Shown: positions 40,069 through 49,485, counted from the stretch's first letter. The stretch is DNA of 64,000 nt from Pannonibacter sp. SL95 (GCF_026672425.1 NZ_JAPPRC010000003.1:197001-261000); one strand, 5' to 3'. The notes: generated by a model not told the origin, from the sequence alone. Program-made: numbers and translations.

Positions 40069-41850
40069 CTATTGCGGCAACGGCGCCAAAGGCCTTGCGG
40101 TCTTGGCGAGATCGACGAGGCCAATGAAGGCTGCCCTGTGGCCGGCGCTGTCATCGCCCCTCGCGCTGCGGGCCAGGGCGGCAACATCCTCAAGCCGGTA
40201 GTCCCTCGTAAAACGGCCGCCCTTGAGGATGTCGCCGAAGGCCGCAACCGCACTGGCAAAGCGGAAGTCCGCGTCGGCTGCCTCGAAGCTGTCGACGGCC
40301 ATCGCCTGTGTCACCGGCTGCTCGATCAGCTTGCTCTCGTTTTCGCCGGGCGTCTTGTAGCGGATACGAAGGAATGCCAGCTCATCCGGGGAACCGGCCG
40401 GCGCTGCTGGCGGCGTCACCTGATAGCGCAAGGGCTCGGTCAGGCCACCGGTCACGCTCGCCGGCGTAAATTCATACAGCGCTGTCACCGTGTGCCCCGC
40501 GCCGATGTCGCCAGCGTCCACCTTGTCGTTGCTGAAATCCTCCTGGCGCAGGGCGCGGGTTTCATAGCCGATCAGCCGGTAGTCCTTCACTTCGGCCGGA
40601 TTGAACTCGACCTGCAGCTTGACGTCACTCGCGACCGTAAAGAGGGTCGCGCCGACCTCTTCCACCAGAACCTTGCGGGCCTCAGTCAAGCTGTCGATGT
40701 AGGCGGCATTGCCATTGCCGTTCTGCGCCAGCGCCTGCATCAGTTCGTCATTGTAGTTGCCCTGGCCGAAGCCCAGCACCGACAGGGTCACGCCGCTCGC
40801 CCGCTGCCGCTCGACGAAGGCCTTCAGATCGGCGACTTCCGTGAAGCCGACGTTGAAGTCGCCGTCGGTCGCCAGGATCACGCGGCTGACGCTGCCGTCC
40901 GCCTTGCCGGCTTCCGCCAGCGCATAGGCCTGGCGCAGGCCTTCGCCGCCCGCCGTGGAGCCGCCGGCGTCCAGACGCTCCAGTGCGGCTAGGATCTTGG
41001 CTCCTTCTTTGGCCTGTGTCGGCTCCAGCACCGTTCCCGCGCTGCCGGCATAGGCAACAATCGCCACCGTGTCCTCCGGCTTCAGCGTCGTCAGCAACAG
41101 GCGGAAGGCGTTCTTCAGGAGCGGCAGCTTGTCGGGTGCATCCATCGACCCGGAGGTGTCGATCAGGAATACCAGCCGCGCCGGCGGCATCGCGCTGCTA
41201 TCCGGCAAGGCCGTCTTCAGCCCGATCCGCAACAGCCGCGTGTCCTTGTTCCAGGGCGTCGGTGCGATGGACAGGCTGGTGGCAAAGGGCGCTGCGTCCT
41301 TCGCCGGCGCCGGATAGTCATAGCTGAAATAGTTGATCAGCTCCTCGGTGCGGATTGCGTCCGGCAGAGGCAGCACACCGTCCATCAGCGCCGCGCGCAT
41401 CACGCCATAGGAGGCCGTGTCCACATCGGCCGAAAAAGTCGAGACCGGGGTTTCCGCCACGCGGTGCACCGGGTTGTCCTCGGCTTGTGGAAACCGGTCG
41501 CGGCCCTGTTCCTCATAGGCTACGCCCGGCGCCGGGGCCGCAGGCTTGCCCATCTTGGACACGCTCTGCACCGCCATCGGCGTCAACCCGCTGCTGCCAG
41601 CCGCCAGTTCCCGTGTCAGGCCGGAGGGAGCCACGGGAAGCGGCATGGGCGGGGCGATGGCGTCGGTGACCGGTTGCGGCTCCGGCATCGGCAAGGGCAG
41701 ATCTGCTCCGCGGTTCTGCCAGGGGGCAAGCAGCACAATCAGTCCAACCGTTCCGGCGGCAAGGCCGGCTCCGGTCAGGCGCAACCATGCGGCGCTGCGC
41801 GGCGAGGGAGCGGAAGACGGGGCTGGGGCTTGGGAATCATGAACGGTCAT
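40069..41850 (-). CDS. YfbK-type von Willebrand factor A domain protein
   Basis: A 593-residue protein. An N-terminal membrane anchor lies at about residues 22-42 (GLAAGTVGLIVLLAPW), followed by a Pro-rich linker, a YfbK N-terminal domain (STFSADVDTASYGVMRAALMDG, RTEELINYFSYDY), and a VWA domain at about 215-395 with an intact MIDAS (DTSGSMD, later T and D in ATDGDFN). A C-terminal YfbK domain then follows (FRFASAVAAFGDILKGGRF). It probably faces the periplasm and mediates metal-dependent protein contacts; function unknown. ATG 41850 has AAAGGA 8 bases before it. Confidence 0.87.
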   Translation of the reverse strand: MTVHDSQAPAPSSAPSPRSAAWLRLTGAGLAAGTVGLIVLLAPWQNRGADLPLPMPEPQPVTDAIAPPMPLPVAPSGLTRELAAGSSGLTPMAVQSVSKMGKPAAPAPGVAYEEQGRDRFPQAEDNPVHRVAETPVSTFSADVDTASYGVMRAALMDGVLPLPDAIRTEELINYFSYDYPAPAKDAAPFATSLSIAPTPWNKDTRLLRIGLKTALPDSSAMPPARLVFLIDTSGSMDAPDKLPLLKNAFRLLLTTLKPEDTVAIVAYAGSAGTVLEPTQAKEGAKILAALERLDAGGSTAGGEGLRQAYALAEAGKADGSVSRVILATDGDFNVGFTEVADLKAFVERQRASGVTLSVLGFGQGNYNDELMQALAQNGNGNAAYIDSLTEARKVLVEEVGATLFTVASDVKLQVEFNPAEVKDYRLIGYETRALRQEDFSNDKVDAGDIGAGHTVTALYEFTPASVTGGLTEPLRYQVTPPAAPAGSPDELAFLRIRYKTPGENESKLIEQPVTQAMAVDSFEAADADFRFASAVAAFGDILKGGRFTRDYRLEDVAALARSARGDDSAGHRAAFIGLVDLAKTARPLAPLPQ

Positions 41851-42098
41851 GCGCGGCATCCTTTCAGGTCGAATTCCCAGTTCCTGCCCTAACTGGTCCG
41901 ATGCGGTCGGATGGCGAAGCATGGCGGTGCATCTGTGTTTTTTCGAAGGCTGCGGACGTTTGATGCGAAAGGCGTGAACTTCGCGGCGCAACACCCTATA
42001 TTGCGTCCAAATTCGACCTCAGCTTCCGCGCTGCGAATCGGATCGGCGGTGTACCGCCATCCGGTCGCCGCACAGGACCAATCTCAGGACCCACTCAC

Positions 42099-43286
42099 AT
42101 GACTACTGCCGCACCCGAGCCGACCAAGCAGATTCCGGTGACCGTGCTGACTGGATATCTGGGCGCCGGCAAGACCACGCTGCTCAACCGGATCCTCTCG
42201 GAAAACCACGGCCAGCGCTATGCCGTGATCGTCAACGAGTTCGGCGAGATCGGCATCGACAACGATCTTCTCGTCGAGTCCGATGAGGAAATCTTCGAGA
42301 TGAACAACGGCTGCATCTGCTGCACCGTGCGCGGCGACCTGATCCGCACCGTGCAGAACCTGATGAAGCGCCGCGGCAGCTTCGATGCCATCATCGTCGA
42401 GACCACCGGCGTTGCCGATCCGGCCCCGGTGGCCCAGACCTTCTTCATGGATGACGACGTGCGCGCCGCCTCGCGCCTCGATGCGGTGGTCGCTGTCGTC
42501 GATGCCCGCCACGTGCTGCAGCGCCTCGCCGACACCCGCGAGGCCGAGGACCAGATCGCCTTTGCCGACGTGATCCTTCTCAACAAGACCGACCTCGTGT
42601 CACCGGAGGAACTTGCCGCCGTCGAGGCGCGGATCCACAAGATCAACCCATATGCCGTGCGTCACCGCACCGAGCGCTGCGCCATCGACATCGCCAAGGT
42701 GCTGGACCGTGGTGCCTTCGACCTTGACCGCATCCTGTCGCTGGATCCGCAATTCCTGAACACCGGTCACGGTCATCACCACCATCATGACCACGATCAT
42801 GGTCACGACCACGACCATCATCATCATGATCACGACCATGCCTGCGGCCCAGACTGCACGCATGACCATCATCACCACCACGATCATGATCACGGGCATC
42901 ACGCGCATGATCATCACCATGACCACGACCATGACCATGATCACGTCTGCGGCCCGGACTGCGATCACGATCACCACCACCATGACGACCCGCATTCCGT
43001 CCGCAGCATTTCCCTGCGCGCCGGCGAGCTGGATCCGGACACGTTCTTCCCCTGGATCAACCGCGTGACCCAGGAAGACGGCGCCAAGATCCTGCGTCTC
43101 AAGGGCATCCTGGCCTTCAAGGATGACGCGCAGCGCTACGTGCTGCAGGGCGTGCACATGATCGTCGAGGGCGATCACCAGCGCGACTGGAAGGAAGGCG
43201 AACCGCATGAGAGCCGCCTGGTCTTCATCGGCCGCGAGCTGGACTTCGATGCCCTGAAGCAGGGCTTCGCCGCCTGCGCGGTCTGA
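42099..43286 (+). CDS. CobW/COG0523-family GTPase with long histidine-rich metal-binding insert
   Basis: Metallochaperone GTPase of 395 residues. G-domain motifs: GYLGAGKTT (P-loop), the family metal motif CICC in NNGCICCTVRGD, ETTGVADP, and NKTD. The C-terminal CobW domain starts at about residue 300 (VRSISLRAGELDP). Between them, residues about 221-297 are almost entirely His, Asp and Gly with two CGPDC motifs, an exceptional zinc/nickel/cobalt-binding reservoir. It probably delivers metal, most likely zinc, to a client enzyme. The following WD40 and DUF2937 genes run in the same direction with short gaps. No clear Zur site is seen upstream. Confidence 0.92.
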   Translation: MTTAAPEPTKQIPVTVLTGYLGAGKTTLLNRILSENHGQRYAVIVNEFGEIGIDNDLLVESDEEIFEMNNGCICCTVRGDLIRTVQNLMKRRGSFDAIIVETTGVADPAPVAQTFFMDDDVRAASRLDAVVAVVDARHVLQRLADTREAEDQIAFADVILLNKTDLVSPEELAAVEARIHKINPYAVRHRTERCAIDIAKVLDRGAFDLDRILSLDPQFLNTGHGHHHHHDHDHGHDHDHHHHDHDHACGPDCTHDHHHHHDHDHGHHAHDHHHDHDHDHDHVCGPDCDHDHHHHDDPHSVRSISLRAGELDPDTFFPWINRVTQEDGAKILRLKGILAFKDDAQRYVLQGVHMIVEGDHQRDWKEGEPHESRLVFIGRELDFDALKQGFAACAV

Positions 43287-43300
43287 CGGGAGAATTCGAC

Positions 43301-44275
43301 GTGACGACGCTTGCTGCGGCTGACGTCTCGGGCTTCGTTGTCCGGGCCGGCTTTCTCAAGGACACGCCCTATTTCGCCCTTGGTGGCGGAGAGGTCGTGT
43401 TTCTTGCCGGAACCCAGATCCACGCGGCCGCCCATTCCGGCGGCCTGCTGGCGGCTGATGAACGCCCGGACGGATCGGGTCTGGTGACTGGCGGTGACGA
43501 TGGCCGGGTCGTCGAGGTCCGGACAGACGGATCCGTCACGGTCCTGTCTGAGCGTCCGCGCAAGTGGATCGATCTGGTCGCCTGCGGTCCTTCGGGCGCT
43601 GTTGCCTTCGCCAGTGGCCGCACGGCCTTCGTCCGCCTCTCCGATGGCAAGGAGAAGGAATTCGCTCATGCCCGCGCGGTCGGCGGCCTTGCCTTCGCGC
43701 CTAAGGGCCTGCGTCTGGCTGTCGCCCGCTATGAGGGCGTGACCCTGTGGTGGGTGAACACGCAAGGCGCGCCGCAGCAGCTCGACTGGCCCGGCGCGCA
43801 TCATGCGGTCACCTTCTCGCCCGATGGCAAGTATGTTGTCACCACCATGCAGGAAAGTGCCCTGCATGGCTGGCGGCTGTCGGATGGCCAGGACATGCGC
43901 ATGACCGGGTATCCGGCCAAGGTGAAGTCCGTCAGCTGGTCGCAAAAGGGCAAGTATCTCGCAACCTCTGGCGCCAATGCCGCGATTGTCTGGCCCTTCT
44001 TCGGCAAGACGGGCCCGATGGGCCAGGCGCCGCTGCAGCTTGGCACACGGTCGGATTCCCTGGTGACGGCAGTGGCCTGTCATCCCAAGGAGGACGTTGC
44101 CGTGGTCGGCTATCAGGACGGCATGATCCTGTTGTGCCGCTTCTCGGACAACGCGGAAGTTCTCATGCGTCGGCCCGGCAAGGCTCCGGTGTCGTCCCTT
44201 GCCTGGGACCGGGACGGACTGCGCATTGCCTTTGGCACCGAGGACGGCGAAGCTGGCGTCATCGCTTTGGAGTGA
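43301..44275 (+). CDS. WD40-repeat protein
   Basis: A 324-residue beta-propeller protein with about seven weakly conserved repeats; the clearest strands are GSGLVTGGDDGRVVEV, HHAVTFSPDGKYVVTTMQESALHGW, SVSWSQKGKYLATSG and SSLAWDRDGLRIAFGTEDGEAG. It has no signal peptide and is cytoplasmic. It starts with GTG at 43301 after GGGAGAA, 14 bases behind the CobW gene, so it is probably co-transcribed and may be a partner of the metallochaperone. Partner and function are not known. Confidence 0.82.
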   Translation: MTTLAAADVSGFVVRAGFLKDTPYFALGGGEVVFLAGTQIHAAAHSGGLLAADERPDGSGLVTGGDDGRVVEVRTDGSVTVLSERPRKWIDLVACGPSGAVAFASGRTAFVRLSDGKEKEFAHARAVGGLAFAPKGLRLAVARYEGVTLWWVNTQGAPQQLDWPGAHHAVTFSPDGKYVVTTMQESALHGWRLSDGQDMRMTGYPAKVKSVSWSQKGKYLATSGANAAIVWPFFGKTGPMGQAPLQLGTRSDSLVTAVACHPKEDVAVVGYQDGMILLCRFSDNAEVLMRRPGKAPVSSLAWDRDGLRIAFGTEDGEAGVIALE

Positions 44276-44285
44276 GGAGATCACC

Positions 44286-44792
44286 ATGCTCGCCAGGCCT
44301 TTCGTGATCGCCGTTGGCATTCTGGCGGGTGTGACGACATCCCAGCTGCCCGAATTTGCCCAGCAGTACCGGCAGCGGCTTGGCGGGGCCATTGATGCCC
44401 TGCAGCAGGTCATGGCCGTCACCGCTGAAGATGCGGCGCGCAACGGTCTGGATGTGGATGGGGCGCTGGCCCGGCTGAAGCGCAACAGTGATCCGCTCGT
44501 CGCAGCCCAGGGTCATTCGCTTGAAGACATGCGCGAACGTCTCGCCGACATGCGCGCCGAACGGGATGCCTATGACCAGTCCGATCAGTTCGGACGCATC
44601 CTTCTGTTCCTGACCACATCCGATGCCGATGTCGTGCGCGGGACCTATCAGGACTTCGAACCGGCTGTTCCGGCAACGGCAGAAGGCATCGTCACGGCTC
44701 TCGTCGGCGGTCTCGCCGGTGTCGGTCTCTTGCGGCTCATCGGGGCTTTCCTGCGCGGGCTCTGGCGGGTTCTGGTTCCGCGCCCCCGCTGA
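44286..44792 (+). CDS. DUF2937 family membrane protein
   Basis: A 168-residue protein with an N-terminal hydrophobic segment (residues about 3-16), a helical polar middle rich in Glu, Arg and Ala (EFAQQYRQRLGGAIDALQQV, LEDMRERLADMRAERDAYDQS), and a C-terminal hydrophobic pair (about 130-160). This matches the DUF2937 family. ATG 44286 follows GAGGAGATCACC. Its place right after the WD40 gene suggests one unit with it. Function unknown. Confidence 0.78.
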   Translation: MLARPFVIAVGILAGVTTSQLPEFAQQYRQRLGGAIDALQQVMAVTAEDAARNGLDVDGALARLKRNSDPLVAAQGHSLEDMRERLADMRAERDAYDQSDQFGRILLFLTTSDADVVRGTYQDFEPAVPATAEGIVTALVGGLAGVGLLRLIGAFLRGLWRVLVPRPR

Positions 44793-44823
44793 TCCCCGAC
44801 CTCAATCCTGAACGGAGACTAGG

Positions 44824-46413
44824 ATGGATACCGTCACCTCATCGGGCGGAATGGTTGTTGCTCCGCACATGGCTGCGGCACGGGCAGGGGCGGAGATCCT
44901 CGCCGAGGGCGGCTCTGCCATCGAGGCTATGATCGCGGCAGCCGCCACCATCGCGGTCGTCTATCCGCACATGAACGGCATTGGCGGTGACGGTTTCTGG
45001 CTCATTGCCCCTCCGGGCGAGGACCCCAAGGTGATCGCCGCCTGTGGTCCGGCTGGCTCAAAAGCCACCATTGCCGCCTACAACCGTGCAGGTCACGGCA
45101 CTGTGCCGACGCGCGGACCGCTTGCCGCGCTCACGGTTGCCGGCACGGTCGGTGGCTGGCAGAAGGCCTATGAGGCAGCCGCCAGCCTCGGCGGCCGCAT
45201 GCCGCGCCGCGAGCTGATGCAGGCAGCCATCGCCCACGCCAAGGACGGCATTACTGTCTCGCGCAGCCAGGCGCATCTGACGGCGGAGAAGCTGGCCGAG
45301 CTCGAAGCCCAGCCGGGATTTGCCTCCGTGTTCCTGAAGGACGGCAAGGCGCCGGAGGCCGGCGACGTGATCCGCCAGGAGCGGTTGGCCGACACGCTGG
45401 ATCATCTCACTGTCGCCGGCTTTGACGACTTCTATCGCGGCGACGTCGGCGCCTCGATTGCCGACGATCTGGAGCGCATCGGCGCGCCGGTCACCAAGGC
45501 CGATCTGGAGCGCTACGAGGCCCGCATCCGCCATGCGCTGAAGCTGCAGACGAAAGCAGGTACAATCTTCAACGCCCCGCCGCCGACGCAGGGGCTCGCC
45601 TCACTGATCATCCTTGGCCTCTACGACCGGCTGAACGTCCCGGCACGGGAAGGGTTCCCGATGCTTCATGGTCTTGTCGAGGCGACGAAACGCGCTTTCC
45701 TTGTCCGGGATCGCATCGTCACCGATCCGGACCGTCTGCCCGAACCGCCGTCCAAATTCCTCGATGCCGCCTGGCTCGATGCGGAAGCGGCCGGCATTTC
45801 GCTGAGCCGCGCCCTGGACTGGCCGGTCAAGTCGGCGCTCGGCGACACCATCTGGATGGGGGCAGTCGATGCAAAGGGCTGCGCCGTCTCCTTCATCCAG
45901 TCGGTCTACTGGGAGTTCGGCTCCGGCTGTTTGTTGCCGAAAACCGGAATCCTCTGGCAGAACCGCGGGGCCAGTTTCTCGCTGCACCCCGAGGCGCTGA
46001 ACGCGCTGGAGCCGGGACGGCTGCCGTTCCACACCCTCAACCCCGCGCTGGCCCGCCTGTCCGATGGCCGCGTGGTCACCTATGGTACCATGGGCGGGGA
46101 GGGGCAGCCGCAGACCCAGGCAGCCATCTTCACCCGCGCCATTCTCAACGGCATGCCGTTGGGCGAGGCAATCGACGCACCCCGCTGGCTGCTTGGCCGC
46201 ACCTGGGGCGATGCGACGACGGCGCTGCGTCTGGAAGCCCGGTTCGATCCCGATCTGGTGCGGGCGCTGGAGCGTGCCGGTCACGAGGTGGTGGTGCTTG
46301 GCGAGGATTATTCCGATACGATGGGCCACGCGGGCATGATCATCCGCAATGCGCGGGGCGGGCTGGAAGGCGCACACGACCCGCGCGCGGACGGCGGCGC
46401 AGCGACGGCCTGA
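44824..46413 (+). CDS. Gamma-glutamyltransferase-family Ntn hydrolase, possibly oxamate amidohydrolase (HpxW)-like
   Basis: A 529-residue Ntn-hydrolase of the GGT family without signal peptide, so cytoplasmic. N-terminal VVAPHMAAARAGAEILAEGGSAIEAMIAAA and GIGGDGFWLI are family hallmarks. The processing and nucleophile site is the Thr in ALGDTIWMGAVDAKG (about residue 342), and TYGTMGGEGQPQTQ stands where GGT has its GSPGG loop. The missing second Thr, and YPHMNGIGGDGFWL, recall HpxW-type oxamate amidohydrolases of purine breakdown; this comparison is from memory. A LysR regulator follows. Substrate is uncertain. Confidence 0.82.
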   Translation: MDTVTSSGGMVVAPHMAAARAGAEILAEGGSAIEAMIAAAATIAVVYPHMNGIGGDGFWLIAPPGEDPKVIAACGPAGSKATIAAYNRAGHGTVPTRGPLAALTVAGTVGGWQKAYEAAASLGGRMPRRELMQAAIAHAKDGITVSRSQAHLTAEKLAELEAQPGFASVFLKDGKAPEAGDVIRQERLADTLDHLTVAGFDDFYRGDVGASIADDLERIGAPVTKADLERYEARIRHALKLQTKAGTIFNAPPPTQGLASLIILGLYDRLNVPAREGFPMLHGLVEATKRAFLVRDRIVTDPDRLPEPPSKFLDAAWLDAEAAGISLSRALDWPVKSALGDTIWMGAVDAKGCAVSFIQSVYWEFGSGCLLPKTGILWQNRGASFSLHPEALNALEPGRLPFHTLNPALARLSDGRVVTYGTMGGEGQPQTQAAIFTRAILNGMPLGEAIDAPRWLLGRTWGDATTALRLEARFDPDLVRALERAGHEVVVLGEDYSDTMGHAGMIIRNARGGLEGAHDPRADGGAATA

Positions 46414-46445
46414 TGACGACCTGAACGGGCAAGGGAGACGAGGCA

Positions 46446-47354
46446 ATGGACGCCATCACGCGCATGCGCTGCTTCATCCAGGTGGTGGACAGCAACGGCT
46501 TTTCCGCCGCAGCCCGGGAAATGGGCCGCTCGAAGGCGTTGGTCTCGAAATACATCGGCGAACTGGAAGACGAACTTGGCGTCCGGCTGCTCAACCGCAC
46601 CACGCGCCAGATCTCGCTGACCGAAGTGGGTGAGGCCTACTACAAGGAAGCCTCCGACATCCTGCAGCGGATTGACGACCTGCAGGCCTCTGTCCAGTCC
46701 ACCCATCACGAGGCACGCGGCCGCCTGCGGGTGTCGGCTCCTCGGTCAATGGGCGATGGCCTCATCAACCGGGCGATCATGGAGTTCCTCGTCGCCGAGC
46801 CTGAGATCACCATCGACCTGCGCCTCGATGATCGCTTCGTCGATCTGGTGGAAGAAGGCTTCGACGTTGCCATCCGCGTTACGGACCTGGAGGATTCCAG
46901 TCTGATTGCCCGCAAGATCGCGCCCTTCAGCACGGTCGTCTGCGCCACGCCGGACGTGCTTGCCCAACACGGCACCCCGGAACACCCGAGCGAACTCTCC
47001 GGCAAGCCCTGCATCATCGACACCAATTACCGGCACAAGTCCAACTGGCACTTTGCCGAAAACGGCGACCGTTTTGCCGTGCCCGTGCGTGGCCGGATTG
47101 AGGTGAACAGCGCCTCGGCCGCCCGCGATGCGGCGCTGTGCGGCCTTGGCTTCCTGCGCACGCCGCGCATGTTCGTGCACCAGGACATCCAGTCGGGCCG
47201 TCTGGTCCCGCTGCTGCAGGGCTTCGACCATGACGGCCCTGCGATCTATGCGGTCTATCCGCACCGGCGCCATCTGTCTGGCAAGGTGCGCTCTTTCGTC
47301 GACTTTCTGGCGGGCTGGTTCGGCGAACGCCGTCGCGCAGGCGAGATGTGCTGA
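46446..47354 (+). CDS. LysR-family transcriptional regulator
   Basis: A 302-residue regulator. HTH (residues about 1-60): MDAITRMRCFIQVVDSNGFSAAAREMGRSKALVSKYIGELEDELGVRLLNRTTR, seen in FSAAAREMG and LVSKYIGELE. The effector domain follows with ARGRLRVSAPRSMGDGLI and DLRLDDRFVDLVEEGFDVAIRV, typical of the CrgA-like branch. It lies 32 bases after the GGT-family gene in the same direction and may regulate it. Confidence 0.92.
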   Translation: MDAITRMRCFIQVVDSNGFSAAAREMGRSKALVSKYIGELEDELGVRLLNRTTRQISLTEVGEAYYKEASDILQRIDDLQASVQSTHHEARGRLRVSAPRSMGDGLINRAIMEFLVAEPEITIDLRLDDRFVDLVEEGFDVAIRVTDLEDSSLIARKIAPFSTVVCATPDVLAQHGTPEHPSELSGKPCIIDTNYRHKSNWHFAENGDRFAVPVRGRIEVNSASAARDAALCGLGFLRTPRMFVHQDIQSGRLVPLLQGFDHDGPAIYAVYPHRRHLSGKVRSFVDFLAGWFGERRRAGEMC

Positions 47355-47522
47355 CCAGTTAAGCGCCGCGCCTGAAGCCTGCGGATGGCACCGCTTGACA
47401 CGCGGCGCGGCAGGCGGATGCTTTGCCGGTTAGGCGCGGCCCTTGCCTGAAACGTCCGGCTGGCTTAGACAACCTCGTTACGGCGGGGGCCAGGGCGACA
47501 ACAAGCCAACGGGACAGGACAG

Positions 47523-48536
47523 ATGCAGAGTGCACATCTTCCGGCGCAGGATGCCGTGTCAGCCGCAGATGCAGAGGCAAGCCTTGCATCCGCAGACCGC
47601 ACCATCGAGACCGAAATTGCCGCGCTGACCGCTTTGCGGGCTGCCTTGCGCAACGGTCTTGGCGATCCCTTTGCCCGCACGATTGCGTTGATGCGCGGCA
47701 TTCGGGGCCGCGCCATCATCACCGGCATCGGCAAGAGCGGCCATATCGGCACCAAGATGGCCGCATCGCTCGCCTCCACCGGTACGCCCGCGTTCTTTGT
47801 TCATGCCAGCGAAGCCAGCCACGGCGATCTCGGCATGATCACCCAGGATGATGTGGTGCTTGCCCTGTCCTGGTCGGGCGAAACCACGGAACTCGCCAGC
47901 ATCATCGCCTACACCCGCCGCTTCCGTGTGCCGCTGGTGGCGATCACCTCGTCGGAAACCAGCGCGCTGGGCAAGGCAGCCGACATCGTTCTTGCCCTGC
48001 CGAAGGTGACCGAAGCCTGTCCGCATGGCTTGGCTCCCACCTCCTCGACCTTGCTGCAGCTCGCCATCGGCGACGCCCTTGCCGTCGCCCTGCTCGAGGC
48101 GCGCGGCTTTACGGCGCAGGATTTCCGCGTGTTCCATCCGGGCGGCAAACTGGGCGCCAGCCTGCGTCTGGCTCGTGACATCATGCATTCCGGCGACAGC
48201 GTTCCGCTGATCCGGCTCGGCTCGCTGATGCGTGATGCCATCGTGCTGATGACCCAGAAGGGCTTCGGCGTCGTCGGTGTGATCGATCAGGACGGAAAAC
48301 TGGTCGGCATCGTCACGGACGGTGACTTGCGCCGGCACATCTCGACGAATTTCCTCGACAAGTCCGTCGACGAGATCATGACGCGCAAGCCGAAGTCGAT
48401 TTCCGGCGACCTGCTCTCGGCGGCCGCGCTCGAATTCATCAACGCATCGTCGATCACCTCGGTCTTTGTCGTCGACGACGGCCGCCCTGTCGGCATCCTG
48501 CATCTGCACGATCTTCTGCGCATCGGCGCGGCATGA
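47523..48536 (+). CDS. kdsD: Arabinose-5-phosphate isomerase KdsD/KpsF
   Basis: A 337-residue isomerase that makes D-arabinose 5-phosphate from D-ribulose 5-phosphate for Kdo synthesis, hence lipopolysaccharide. The SIS domain (residues about 40-185) has GIGKSGHIGTKMAASLASTG, EASHGDLGMI, SWSGETTEL and APTSSTLLQLAIGDALA. Two CBS domains follow (MRDAIVLMTQKGFGVVGVID, GIVTDGDLRRH, VDEIMTRKPKSI). Length and order are standard. It stands alone here, away from other Kdo genes. Confidence 0.94.
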   Translation: MQSAHLPAQDAVSAADAEASLASADRTIETEIAALTALRAALRNGLGDPFARTIALMRGIRGRAIITGIGKSGHIGTKMAASLASTGTPAFFVHASEASHGDLGMITQDDVVLALSWSGETTELASIIAYTRRFRVPLVAITSSETSALGKAADIVLALPKVTEACPHGLAPTSSTLLQLAIGDALAVALLEARGFTAQDFRVFHPGGKLGASLRLARDIMHSGDSVPLIRLGSLMRDAIVLMTQKGFGVVGVIDQDGKLVGIVTDGDLRRHISTNFLDKSVDEIMTRKPKSISGDLLSAAALEFINASSITSVFVVDDGRPVGILHLHDLLRIGAA

Positions 48537-48692
48537 CGCCGCGCAGATTGCGACCCCGCAAAAATCGTGGTGCGCAGCGCAATCACTTCACTGCGATCTG
48601 CAACAGCATTAGCGATTGATTAGCTAAACCCGCCATAGATTTGGCCGCACGTGAATGGGCGATGTTCGCCCCCAGTCCGGGTGTGGTCTCTC

Positions 48693-49460
48693 ATGGATTT
48701 TGCGTCAATCATCGGCATTGTCGGCTGTTTTGCCGTTGTGATCTGGGCCATCATGTTCGGTGGCACGATCAGTCAGTTCATCGACATCCCGTCCATCGCC
48801 ATCGTGTTCGGCGGTGGTTTTCTCGCAACGATCATCCGCTTTCCGCTCAATGGTCTCGGTGCGGCCGTAGGCGCCGGCGTCAAGGTCGGCTTCATGTCAC
48901 GCGGCATGAACCCGCGCGACATGGTCGAAGAGATCGTCCGTCTGGCAGAAATCGTTCGCAAGAACGGCCCGCTCGGTCTCGAGAATGCTGACGTCTCTGA
49001 CCCGGGCCTTGCCAAGGGTGCCCAGTACATCGCTGACGGCTATGAACTGGATTTCATCCGCGAGTCCATGGAGCGTGAGCGTGATCTGACGCTGACTCGC
49101 CTGACCCAGGGCAAGCGCTTCTACAAGGCGCTGGCCGACAGTGCCCCGGCCTTCGGCATGATCGGAACGCTGGTCGGTCTGGTGCAGATGCTCGCCGGCA
49201 TGGACGATCCGTCTGCCATCGGTCCCGCCATGGCCGTCGCGCTGTTGACGACGCTCTACGGCGCGCTCGTGTCCAACGTGGTCTGCTTGCCGCTCTGCGA
49301 CAAGTTCGACGACAAGCTGGAAACCGAGGAAATCAACCAGACCCTGCTTATCGATGGCATTTGCCAGATCCGGGAAAACAAGTCGCCCGCGTTGATCAAG
49401 GAAATGCTGCTTGCCTACCTGCCGGAGAAGGCAAGGGCGAGCCTTGCTGATGCGGCTTGA
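48693..49460 (+). CDS. motA: MotA/PomA-type flagellar motor stator protein
   Basis: A 255-residue stator subunit with four helices. The N-terminal pair begins DFASIIGIVGCFAVVIWAIMFGG; the third and fourth helices carry PAFGMIGTLVGLVQMLAGM and AVALLTTLYGALVSNVVCLPL. The cytoplasmic loop is charged (RESMERERDLTLTRL), where torque residues lie. The length and sequence resemble the PomA/LafT branch more than the 280-residue MotA. ATG 48693 begins at the first helix; the start at 48651 adds an unrelated leader. It pairs with the next gene to form an ion-conducting stator. No other flagellar gene is present in the window. Confidence 0.88.
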   Translation: MDFASIIGIVGCFAVVIWAIMFGGTISQFIDIPSIAIVFGGGFLATIIRFPLNGLGAAVGAGVKVGFMSRGMNPRDMVEEIVRLAEIVRKNGPLGLENADVSDPGLAKGAQYIADGYELDFIRESMERERDLTLTRLTQGKRFYKALADSAPAFGMIGTLVGLVQMLAGMDDPSAIGPAMAVALLTTLYGALVSNVVCLPLCDKFDDKLETEEINQTLLIDGICQIRENKSPALIKEMLLAYLPEKARASLADAA

Positions 49461-49485
49461 AGCCTGATGCCTAAGGAAATCTGAT

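Noticed and set aside
42770-42990. Repetitive CAT/CAC/GAC tract that could be taken for a repeat array
   Set aside because: It is in frame and encodes the His/Asp-rich insert of the CobW protein; unit lengths are irregular and there are no spacers, so it is not CRISPR or a tandem DNA repeat with separate function.
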